Assembly: GCA_964035545.1 (NCBI GenBank)
Contig: OZ037770.1
Coordinates: 2,957,662 to 3,021,661 of the forward strand
Origin: Bugula neritina
Taxonomy: Eukaryota > Bryozoa > Gymnolaemata > Cheilostomatida > Bugulidae
DNA: 64,000 nucleotides
Direction of reading: 5' to 3'
The notes under the pieces were generated by a model. It had not been told where the DNA came from and made no database searches. It saw nothing but the letters and a program-made list of their open reading frames with translations. Shown here one piece after another: positions 12,787 to 24,496 of this stretch. Within the stretch, counting starts at the first letter, position 1. Each line of letters starts with the position of its first letter. Both the position numbers and the translations under genes were made by a program.

Positions 12787-13044
12787 GACACACCTGCTAG
12801 CACCTGCCACAAAGCTAATCACTACCTCAGCTGACACGCCTAAACCATTCTCCAACAGCTAAAAGTAAGTTTTTTTCAAATTTGTAAATACAGTTTTTAG
12901 CACCTAATTTTTGAAATTTCACATATTATTATGCATGATTGTTAAAAAAAGCCTTTTGACTCTCAAGCTTGTTGTTAAGCATTTTTCAATTCTGCTAGGA
13001 AAATAAAGAAAATAAAGACACACCTGCTAGCACCTGCCACAAAA

Positions 13045-14290
13045 GTAAGTTCTTCTTATTTCAAGTAAAGTTTCCAACACCTAATTTATGAAATGTCACA
13101 TATTATTAATAATTTTCAGAAAACAGCTTTTCGACTCTCAGGCTTGTTGTTAGACTTTTTTCTCATCTGGTTAGCTTTTTATGACTCGACCAGTGTATAG
13201 TGCAGAGATGCGGGAAAATAAAAGTTAATTTGGCTGTACTCATTTGGTTAGATCATTTATTGTTGGTGATTATATTTACATACAGAAGTATCAATATATT
13301 TGTGCAAATCTTGTCACATATATACAGTTAGTTAGGAGCAGTAGTGAAGTTGAAATAGCCTAAGTTCTTAATTATACTATTAAACTTTGGTTTGTGGTGA
13401 GAGTTGATGTTCTTGGGAGAACATAAGTTCTTATGCCACATTTTTACTATAGAACACAGGCTTTTCTCAATTTCTCTGTCTCTCCATCTACCTCAGTCTA
13501 TAGTACCTCAGTGTCTCCTCACTACAGCTATTATACTATATTCCCCCCAACATGAATCAAACCTTGTGTAATCAGAGGCTAATGTCTATATTGTTTCCTT
13601 TGAAGGTACAGAATTAGAATTGAAAAAGGTGGACTCTTCACCTGCTAAGAAATTACCTTGACACTGCAGGTTTGTAGGTAATTATATATATACTCTATAC
13701 ATGACTCAGTCTGAGACAGATACCAAGGTCTTACCTCACTCTCTTTAGCCAGGGTTCAACACTGAACTGAATATTTTGAGCTCAGTAGTGTTCAACTATT
13801 TTCATCCCAGGTAGACATTTCCCACCTGGATCCTTCCCGCTTATGTACACTTCCCATGCAGTTAGACGCTATTTATTAAATTGGTACCATAATGATGTGT
13901 ACTCCTATATAACTGTGGATTGCTATAAATAGCTAATATTCTAATATGGTTATAATAGCTAATATAAAGTATATGGAATAATAGTCTACTTTTCAGTTTT
14001 CAAGGATTTGTTTGGGGCAAAAAACAATAGACGCTATTTTTAATGAACACTTTTTACCGAAATATTTCCTCAAACAACAAAAAGTAAAGAATATGCAAAA
14101 TTAATAAGTTAATGCAGATCACGGGAATTTATTTATGTGCTAGATAACAAACAATTGATCCAAGTTTATTTAAATATATACATATGTTGCCATATTACCA
14201 CTCAAATAAATTGCACATAAAATATATATTAAATACCCAAATAAATAAATAGAGTCTAACTGGGAAGCGTCTATCTGCATGGGATGACAC
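13045..14290. other. Gene-free spacer (copy A)
   Basis: No gene, RNA gene or clear mobile element is visible. The stretch is AT-rich and has no obvious counterpart in copy B, whose box array is about 5 kb shorter. Confidence 0.5.
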
Positions 14291-14299
14291 TGTTTAACA

Positions 14300-14700
14300 A
14301 GTAGTAATAACGGTAATTTTAGCAGTAGCAGCAGTAGTATAGTATAATATAGTAGCAGTAGTATAATATAGTAGCAGTAGTATAATATAGTAGCAGTAGT
14401 ATAATATAGTATTAGTAGTATAGTATAGTAGTAGTATAATATAGTAGTAGTATAATATAGTAGTAGTAGTAGTAGTAGTATAATATAGTAGTAGTAGTAG
14501 TATAATATAGTAGTAGTAGTAGTAGTATAATATAGTAGCAGTAGTATATAGTAGTAGTAGTATATAATATAGTAGTAGTAGTAGTATAATAATATAGTAG
14601 CAGTAGTAGTATAATATAGTAGTAGTAGTATAATATAGTAGCAGTAGTATATAGTAGTAGTAGTATAATATAGTAGTAGTAGTATAATATAGTAGCAGGA
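14300..14700 (+). repeat. AGT/TATAATAT microsatellite
   Basis: About 400 bases of (AGT)n runs broken by TATAATATAGT and AGCAGT interruptions. Because most of the period is three, both strands look open in several frames and give poly-Tyr/Leu/Thr peptides. These are artefacts of the repeat. Confidence 0.93.
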
Positions 14701-15214
14701 ATAGTAGCTGTGTCAGCATGGATGCTGAGTGGCAGCACATATGCCAGACACAACTCAACCTTTTGCCTTAAGCCAACAGTTTATATTTCTCACAAAACTT
14801 TAACAATTATTTGGGCAATGAGGTCTAAATTGCCTGCAACTTTAACAAAACCAAACTTTCCTCTTTCAGTTCTTGAGCTGTATGCATACGCTGACACATC
14901 AAACAAAAGCTATCAGTAAAAGCTATTGCTAAAGCTATCACAAAAAGCTTTCATCAAACAATATTTTACTTAAATATAGTCGTGGTAGCTGGTTTTGTTA
15001 TAATATAGAAATTTTTGATATATGAAAATACTTCCTTGAGTTTATACACTTTATACACACTAAATCCAGCACTAATAGAAAAAGGTTTGAAATCACTTTA
15101 TTCCTAATTATTTAAATTCAACCATTAGATGATAAGCTACTGGTAAAGAGCATGTTACAGTTACAGTTTATAATCACTATATACATTTGAATCTAAACAT
15201 TGATTTATTGTTTA
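14701..15214. other. Gene-free spacer (copy A)
   Basis: I see nothing recognisable. The sequence is AT-rich with no conserved frame. It leads into the degenerate CACCTG box at 15,215. Confidence 0.45.
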
Positions 15215-15605
15215 GACTCTTCCACAACAGAACTCACCTGCTACCACATGTCACCTGCCATCACTACCTGATAAACAAGTCTTCAGTTACCTGAGAAGTT
15301 TGGAAAGACTTGACAGAAAGGTTTTTGGGTTTGCATGTTTTTCTACTTTCAATTAATCACTCAGCATAATTTATCATTTGTTATCTATGTTCATATAGGC
15401 ACCAATGCTGAGAAATACTTAAACATTTGACCCTTTGAAGTTTAAACCTGCTATCAACATCCCTTAGTGTTAGTTATGTTCACCTAATATTTATATTACT
15501 ATAAGCACTGGTTTATCCAACTGTCTATCTCTTCTGTCAAACAAGCATCTGTTTCAATTTGTTTCTCTTTTAAACAATCTCCAAGTCTAGTAGCCATTAA
15601 CCTTT

Positions 15606-15785
15606 CTCTCAGTGACAGCTATGATCAGTTGATATCAACCTAGTAGACTGGATGGTTTTGATTATAAACACTGATATACATGTAATCATTGCCAACAGGA
15701 TATTTGGAATAAACTGCAATATCAGTCATACACTTCCCAAGTAACTAACCTCATCTCTAACAATTGACATTGTTGGCCTTTTTCA
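15606..15785 (+). repeat. 180-bp dispersed spacer repeat
   Basis: Nearly the same sequence as 12,504-12,672, including 'GATCAGTTGATAT', 'ACACTGATATACATGTAATC' and 'GTAACTAACCTCATCTC'. Two copies 3.1 kb apart in the same orientation suggest the spacers of the box array spread by larger block duplications. Confidence 0.8.
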
Positions 15786-15890
15786 AAGAACTGTAAAAGG
15801 AAGTTATAGTTAATTGGTAACAGCTCTGTGATCAGTTGATATCAACACATGGTAGACTCTATGGCTTTGTATTGTATGTCACAGTGTGTG

Positions 15891-16620
15891 TTATAGAAAT
15901 AGTATACTAGGGAATTACTAGGTTATTATATAAATAATATACTAGGGAATTACTAGGTTATTATAGAAATAGTATACTAGGGAATTACTAGGTTATTATA
16001 TAAATAATATACTAGGGAATTACTAGGTTATTATAGAAATAGTATACTAGGGAATTACTAGGTTATTATAGATATAGTATACTAGGGAATTATTAGGTTA
16101 TTATAGAAATAGTATACTAGGGAATTACTAGGTTATTATAGAAATAGTATACTAGGGAATTACTAGGTTATTATAGAAATAGTATACTAGGGAATTACTA
16201 GGTTATTATAGAAATAGTATACTAGGGAATTACTAGGTTATTATAGAAATAGTATACTAGGGAATTACTAGGTTATTATGGAAATAGTATGCTAGGGAAT
16301 TACTAGGTTATTATAGAAATAGTTTACTAGGGAATTACTAGGTTATTATAGAAATGATACACTAGGGAACTACTAGGTTATTATAGAAATAGTTTGCTAG
16401 GGAATTACTAGGTTATTATAGAAATAGTATACTAGGGAATTACTAGGTTATTATAGAAATAGTATACTAGAGAATTACTAGGTTATTATAGAAATAGTAT
16501 ACTAGGGAATTACTAGGTTATTATAGAAATAGTATACTAGGGAATTACTAGGTTATTATAGAAATAGTATACTAGAGAATTACTAGGTTATTATAGAAAT
16601 AGTATACTATTAGGGAATTA
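15891..16620 (+). repeat. 35-bp minisatellite (copy A only)
   Basis: About 21 units of 35 bp, each with 'AAATAGTATACTAGGGAATT' then ACTAGGTTATTATAG. Most units are identical. The first few alternate between AAATAGTATAC and AAATAATATAC forms, giving a two-unit higher order. No counterpart is seen in copy B. Confidence 0.95.
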
Positions 16621-17005
16621 TGGATAGAAACAAGTGAATATAGTGGAAGACATGACTCTACGACCCTCATTCTGCTATTAGTGTCATAACTTATTTATAG
16701 TGGCCATGAGATATACTATGAAGTGTGATTGTTACAGAGTCCACAACTCCTAATTATTAAATGTCACTTTATTTATACAATTATAAATGACTATAAGAAT
16801 ACAAGTTAGGTTAGCTGCAGTACTCTATTAACTAAAGGCAGCACTCGATATCAGTATGAAAGATTTCTCTGACTATTGAGCTTCTCACAGTAGCTATGTT
16901 TTAGGAAGTTGGTTTTAGGGAAATTGATATATGCAGCGCAGAGTTGGGGGTCAACGAGTGTAGTGTTTAAGGGTCTACAGCGTTTAGTTTAATATATGAG
17001 TTGGC

Positions 17006-17184
17006 TTTATATAATAGGCTAAATCAGTGTTGCAGCTCCTGCACAACCCTGTATGACCATCTGAGACTGCTGTCGTGACCTCACACCTCGGTAAGCTGAT
17101 AGCTGACCTCTGACTCACCAGATACGCTGCCGGTTAGAAGACTGAGCCGAGGAGACACTACAGACAGCAACAAGAATAATCAAG
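17006..17184 (+). promoter_or_regulatory. Possible TATA promoter and first leader exon
   Basis: 'TTTATATAATA' near 17,007 is followed about 25 bases on by 'AATCAGTGTTG', which could serve as an initiator. The segment then has two donor-like sites, CTCG/GTAAGC at 17,090 and CAAG/GTAATT at 17,184, and is richer in G and C than its surroundings. It lies upstream of most CACCTG boxes and could be where the leader transcript starts. No equivalent is seen in copy B, so this is weak. Confidence 0.25.
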
Positions 17185-20100
17185 GTAATTACTATCAAAT
17201 TACAACATAATATATGCATACATGTATAACAGAGTGAATATATAGCAACTGACTGTACCATCATGTTAATTAAAATTGTACAATTGAGTTATAACAATTA
17301 ACGACATCCTAATTCCTGCTATAACATAATTTATAATGTGTTTTTAAAATAACTGTGTGTATTTCTGCTGTTACTTCCAAGTCCCTACCAGAGAAGAGAC
17401 ACCTGCTAGCATTTGCCATCAGCCTGCCCTCAGCCTGCCATTAGCCTGCCATTAGCCTGTCATTAGCCTGCCATCAGCACTTTACTATACGTAAGCTCTA
17501 CCAGATAAATACAGCGACACAACACACCCGCTATCACCTGCCACAAAGTTGATCCTTCCTTAAGCTGACATACACAACCCTTCTGAACTACCTAGAAGTA
17601 AACTTCCCCTTTGTAAGTTCTTAATTATACCTTCTGTGTAACTCTGTCAACTATTACTCCGACTTCTCCAGTCATTTGGCTCAGAAAGCAAAGATTGATG
17701 GTTTGGAGAGACTTGATTGATTGTATTATATCCACCATTATTTATATAAAAGTTATGTATGTGCTGCTGACACATGTTTACTGTACAACCTATTTCTAGT
17801 TGAATATATCAACACTATAAGCTCTCATCTACATTTACATCCCTCTCAGTAGATCATATGGATACTCATATAAAGTATCAAGTTGTGCTTGATGTTTGTG
17901 ACAACTTATGGTTTTGGTTTGATTCTCTGTTTCCAAAGGTCAAATAAAGAATCCATTCCTCTGATGCTACCAATGAAAACGCAGCTATTGTTGAATAATT
18001 AGTCATACTTTCCCATTTTTAACTGAAAACTTATATATACTGTGGATTTTGAAGATAGTTTCATATAATGTGCTTCTTCTGCATGGTAATTCCAGACACC
18101 ACCCAAGTAAGAACACCTGCTAGCATCTGCCATCAGTACATTACCACAAGAACCTGCCTGCCACATCAGTAGCCAACCATATACATGGTTTTCAACTACC
18201 TAAGAGCAAGTGTCTTATATCTTGAAATGAAAATATACTTAAAACAGAGATGTAGTCTCACAAATTTGTTTCCAATATTAATTCTTCTATTAAGAGATAA
18301 TCATCTTTATTAAATATAGATTTCACATATATTTAATCTACATAACCTACATGTAACATATGTGACTTAAATGAACTGGTACCAGCTTAATTGTTTACTT
18401 TCAATAATTCATTTATATAAAATCTAATTCAACAAGATAAACTAATGTACTGTTTCTATCTTTAGCGTTGGATATTTAAAAAACAACAATTTGTTCTGTA
18501 GGCAATATAACCACAACACAACCCACCTGCTGCCACCTGCTACAAAGTTATTCACTACATGAGCTGACCCACACAATCCTTCTTGACTATCACAAAGTAA
18601 GTTTATACTCTCTCTGGAAACTGAGAAGTTAAATGTTCGATACTTTGCCTGTATTAACCAACAGCGTTTGATTCATTAATGCATAGAAAACTGCTAAAAG
18701 AATCTTTGACACACTTTACTTATGCTGTAGTAAAATATTCTTATATATATATATTAGTTTTCATCTACATACTGTTTTAAGATTGTATGCCTAACATTTT
18801 GCTTTCATGCAGCTAGTAATTTTAATATAGTAGCAGTTGTTACAGTAGCAGCATGTCACGTTCAGGTTTTATCATTATTTAGGCACTACCACAACATAAC
18901 ACCTGCTATCACCTGTCACAAAGTTTATCACTACATGAGCTGCCATAGACCCAACTACCTAGAAGTAAGTTTCTATCTTTTAAAAGTTAATTTTATTACC
19001 TGATAATATTGCACCTATATTGTTAACGTTTTAAAGTTCACTGGGTAGCTGACTTCGAACTTCATTTGCACTGATTGCAATAAGACTATGTTTGTAGTTA
19101 GAGTTTGTACAACTTAACATACATGTAAAATATTATACTTGGGAAGAGTTATAGTTGTAATTTACATAGCAGCTTATGTTATCGGGTAAGATAAAATAAA
19201 ATTAATATCAAAGTTATCATTAGAATCAAATTAATAAGACATATGGTTTTCTAAAGATATAACTAATATAATCATGAGATTTCACTTAGTATAAAATGTT
19301 ATATTTGTATTGTGCTATCTGTATTCACTAAGTACAATCACTATTAGAGTCACTTTTATACTCACAACTCATGAAGAATAAAGACAATAACATAATCTTT
19401 AGGCACTACCACAATATAGACTCTGCACCTGCTACAAATTCCTCACATAAACCACTGCCATCTAAACTACACACACCTCTTCCAGCACCTCAAGGTAAGC
19501 TTGCTTTTTCTGAATTAAGTTGGAAATAACAAAAGTTTAGAGTTTAGCTATTCATTTTGTCTTTTTTTGTATTCCGTATACTAGTGAGATTTCAGCAGTT
19601 TCATACTATCCCCATTTCATAGACGTCTTCTATCAATTTCTCCCCTTTCGGTAATTTCAATGGATATATATAATTAAAAAAGACTGGCATAGTATGATTC
19701 AATTTTGTTTTTCTATTAGAATTGGTTATAATAAAAAGGTTACATTATTATTGTGAATGAATAAACACACAGAGAAGTTAAATTAATAATAATGTGATGA
19801 CTGTAGCTGATGTTTTTGTGGCAGCTTGCCTGAGTGTGGTTCTGCTTTTCACTTATGGCAAATCTTGGATCACTTTGCAGGACATTTTGTCTTTTTTTGT
19901 ATTACAGCACCACAATACACCTGCTATCACCTGTCACACTACCTGAGCTGATACTGGATATCCTCCTCAAATACCTGTAATAAGTAGGTTTTCTATGCAT
20001 TAAAAGTGAAGTTTTTAATGACATAAAATAATCCAAAGCCTTCAAAATTTCTAAGCAATGTTGATTAGTTATAATTAGTTTCTTAACCAAAATAGTGCAA

Positions 20101-23100
20101 AATCTCAGCATTATTTTATTCTTATTTATTATTTGTTCATTTAGACACTACCACGACAGAACTCACCTGCTAGCACCTGTCACAGAGTTACTCACTGCCT
20201 AAAATAAACACACCATCAGTTACACAAAAGTAAGTTATCTTTTTTAAAACTGAAGTTTCCCTCTAATAATAATTTTCAAAATAACATAATGGTTATTATT
20301 TTATACTAAGATGAGTAAAGTATTTATCATGTTTATTGTATTTATTTTATTATCCTATTTACTAGTTTACTCAGTTGTCAACCAATTAAAATAAGTTTGG
20401 TGAATTTCAATCCAGTGAAGATGTTCGAAAATAATTTTAATGGACAAGTTATTTCATGTTTGAAAGAAAACATCTATAGAACTGATATTGACCTACTTTT
20501 TAACACCATTTTATGTCTTATTTGATGCTTATCAGTAAATATGAATATTAGAGTTGAGTTGAAGAGGACGTTACCATAAACAATTTTTGTTTTAAGATTT
20601 TGTGGTAAAAATGAACTCTCTTACATAACTTACCAGCGTTATTCAGAATTAAATTCACACACCTGTCAACACCTGTCAAAAATCTGTAATATGCATGTTT
20701 TTTGAACAGCTCTTCACTGATTGGTTTTTATTTTACCTAATATCAAATACAATACATTTCTATAGTTGTTTGACTAACAGCTTGCAATGTTATTTTAAAC
20801 AAAGCTAAACGCAAGCTTTTGCTGCTATTTCTAGGCCACACCACCCAAGTAGAAGACACCCATTTCTACCAAAGATTGCCTCTCGCAGCCTGGTGGTAAA
20901 AATAAACTCTCTTACATAATTTATCAGTGTTATTTGAAAGTCAATTCACACACCTGCCAACACTTGTCAAATCTCTGTAATATGCAGTATTTTTGTTCAA
21001 CAGCTTTTAGCTTACTGGTTTCTATTTAGCTTAATGTCACTCTCAACACAATTTTAGTTGTGATTTTAACAGACTGTACTAAATGCATAGTTTTGCTACT
21101 ATTTGTAGGTCACACCATCCAAGTAGAAGACACCTGCTAGCACCTGCCATACACCCATTTCTACAAAAGACTGCCTGTCACAGCCTCACCATACAAATAC
21201 CTGTCAAAGCAACACAACACACCTGCTATCACCTGTCACCCAGCCTCTCAACTGCCAATAAAAAGTCACTATTTATACTTTCTAAAAGTAAGTTTCTCTT
21301 TCTTAAAGTGAATATTTTGATACTACAAAGTTTAAGATGTATACAATTGTCACTAAAGTAATTTTGTTTTTAATAAGATATACATATCTGCTAGATTTGT
21401 AATTCTTTTTCTCAAATATTTTAATTATATTTATAGTCACTAAACCTAATTAATATTAGAATACTTTTCAATTACTTTGTAGTCTAAACATAATTACATT
21501 ATCTATTATTTAGACACTACCACATCAGAACCCACCTGCTAGCACCTGTCACAAGTTACTCACTGCTTACAATAACTGCACATCTTCAGTTACGTAAAGG
21601 TAAGGTAAATATTGTAAAAGTAAAGTTATTATCTAAGAATAATTTCTCAAAATAACATAATGCTTATGATTTTCATATTGAGGTGACTAAAGTATTTATC
21701 AGATATATTGCATATATTTAATTATATCTCACTAGTTTCCTAAGTTGTCAACCTATTTAAACATTAATTTTGCATTTTAATTTAGCGAAGATGTATGAAA
21801 GCACATTTAACTACTTTTATTATATTGGAAATCAGGTAATTCTTTTTACAAAAATGACGTCGAAAGAAAACAACCATTTGTCAATCTTTATTTTGCGAGG
21901 ATGTTTAAAAACCCTTCTAATGGACATCTTTTTTTTCACTTGCATCCTTCCCTTAGTGTTTTAAAAGCCAGTCAAGATTTTACCAAAAATATAATAAAAG
22001 AAAACATCTATATAACTAAATTTGACCTACTTTTTACCACCATTTTATGTCTCCTTTGATTCTTTAACAGTGAACATAAATATTAGAGTTGAGATGAAGT
22101 GGGCGTCACTAAAATTTGTTGTGATTTTAAACAGGCTAAATGTAAACTCTTGCTGCTATTTGTAGACCACACCACCCAAGCAGAAGACACCTGCTATCAC
22201 CTGCCATACACCCATTTCTGCAAAAGACTGCCTGTCACAGCCTCACCATACAAGCGCCCGTTGAAGCAACACAACGCACCTGCTATCGCCTGCCACAAAG
22301 TTGAGCCTCACTTAAACTAAGATAAACAATCCTCATCAACTACCTATAAGTAAGTTTCTCCCACGAGTGAAGTTTTTACCAACTAATAACAACATTTTAC
22401 AGAAGCTTTTTGACACCCATACAATATTTCTCTTCCCTGACATATAGTTTTTCTCAGTTGCTGCATCAGTATAAGAAGTTTAAATTAAATAGTGACTCTG
22501 TTAAAATATAGAATTGTTGCTTTAGGAAGGTGTATATGTCAAACACAATGTATTCCTGTTGCTCTATTTTTATGCAGCTCCAGTAAAAACCTAAAATATA
22601 TGTATGTATTTTTTATTAAAAAAATTAACTCATCAGAATGAAGATTACAGAAAGTCTTACATGTAACATTTGATTTAGAAGAACTATGCAGTGTTGCAGT
22701 TCTCTTGATTTTTACCAGTTTTACCGCAAGTTTGAGACCTTTCGTTATTTTTATATTCATAATTATGTAGAATATAAATGTGAGTTTGCTTTGTAGACAC
22801 TACCACAACAGAACCCACCTGCTATCACCTGTCACAAAGTCTACCACTGCATAAAACCAACACATGTCTTTAATTACCTAAAAGTAAGTTTTTTTTACAT
22901 TTGAAATATTATGTTTTTATTAGCTGACTAAAATTTCTACTTTCTTTACAGTCAATGTCCTTCATTATACTTTACTGGTTTATCTTTCCAGTGAGGAAAA
23001 TTTTGTAGAGCAGACTTTTACTTTCAGCTTTTTTTTCGTATTAAAATAATCACGAAGTGCAGTTTTTCTTTTGCATTTCTCATTCAACTAATAACTAAGT

Positions 23101-24496
23101 GCAGTTTCTATTCTATATTCCCCATTCACATAAGCAGTAGAGCATCCAGTTACATAATTTACTCTTTGAAGTTTACAAAGCTTTCTGTGGTTGTTATATT
23201 TAACCTTGATAGTAGACTGATAGTTGCTATGGTTACGACTACAAACACTTGTATATATGTAGACATTGTCAACAAGCTATTTGTTTCAGCAATTAAAATT
23301 ATGATTGGATGATATTTGTTGAGCAAATGTTTCCCTGAAATTAAACATTTCTACCTACTATCATATTATACTGCATGTGTTGAGTTTATACTGGTTAGGA
23401 AAATGTAGTCTTGAAAATATATGCAGTCCTCGAACTCATTTCTCTGATGAATATTTTATCAGTTTGAATTAACATATCCTTTGGTTGCTGGTGTTGCTAA
23501 TAATAATACTGTAGACTAACTGGTAGCTGCTATGAAAGTATGACCTTCTTGTTTGTTGAGTTAATTACCAAATCTTTACCTTGTTGGCATACTGATTTAT
23601 GAAATGTTTTGTGAAAATAAATTCATGTAATTCTACTGCTGCTTTTAGACACCACCCAACTAGAAGACACCTGTCAGCACCTGTCATCAGCGCATTACCA
23701 CCAAAGTCTGCCTGTCACAGCCTCACCATATATATATACAGGGCACTACAACACACCTGCTATCACCTGTCACAAAGTTGACTCTACCTCAGTTGACATA
23801 GACCACCCTCCTTTATTAATTTGAAGTAAGTTTCTGATTTTATTCTAATTTTAAAATTTCACAGCTTCGTCAATTGAATTTTGCAATTGCTTTGAAGCAA
23901 AAGAAATGAGAAAAACTTGAATGTAAAACTATTTTAACAGATTAATAAAATTGCAGCATTGACCGTTATTTAGTTTAAGTTTAGATAACTTCACATTGTG
24001 GTGCACATTTTGCTGCTATTTTATATTCTGGTAACCAGCTACGTTTTTATTACAAGTTACTTTTATAAGGAAAGCAATTGATTTATTTTTTAACCAAATT
24101 ATATGCAATTTCTCATAATCTAAACATTATTCTATTCTTTAGGCACTATCACAACAGAACCCACCTGCCCCCACCTGTCACAAAGTATATGACTGCCTGG
24201 CAAATAACACAGCTCTTCAATTATTCAGTAAGTTTCTCTCTTTTGATAGTGTAATATATAATAATAAAAGGTTACAATCTAGTTAGTAGTTTCTTTTTGA
24301 GATGACTAAAATATTTATCAGGTTTATTTAGAAACTGCAGGAATTACCAATAAAGTGTAAGAAAATGAGAAAGGCTAGAAAAAAAAATTGCTACCTTTTT
24401 GAATTTAATACCTATTCCTAAAAAGTTGAAATACATTGTATCTCTTTGCAGAGATATGTATAATAACTTACTCACTTATCTTGTTGACAGTAAGTA

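Larger units (their letters stand above)
12787..24227 (+). repeat. Array of exon-like CACCTG boxes upstream of the TPR gene (copy A)
   Basis: At least a dozen boxes have both a pyrimidine-AG acceptor and a GTAAG-type donor: 12,787-12,864; 18,502-18,596; 18,883-18,964; 19,403-19,494; 19,908-19,983; 20,145-20,229; 21,109-21,287; 21,514-21,599; 22,166-22,349; 22,797-22,883; 23,649-23,825; 24,143-24,227. More degenerate ones lie at 13,019-13,044, 15,215-15,300, 17,392-17,597 and 18,096-18,205. All are C-rich, G-poor and built on CACCTGCTAGCACCTG or close variants. From 20 kb on, short boxes (85-87 bases) alternate with long ones (177-184), and the long type holds the motif pair twice. No reading frame stays open across copies, so coding is unlikely. 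The last box lies 270 bases before the TPR start codon, so these could be alternative untranslated leader exons of that gene. That role is inferred. Confidence 0.7.

Noticed and set aside
14294-14758. Long minus-strand open frames rich in Tyr, Leu and Thr
   Set aside because: They are translations of the AGT/TATAATAT microsatellite. Several frames are open at once and there is no conserved domain.
21083-21361. Short protein over a long CACCTG box
   Set aside because: Other boxes of the same type have stops in this frame or are open in a different one, and box lengths are not multiples of three. Leader exon is more likely than coding.
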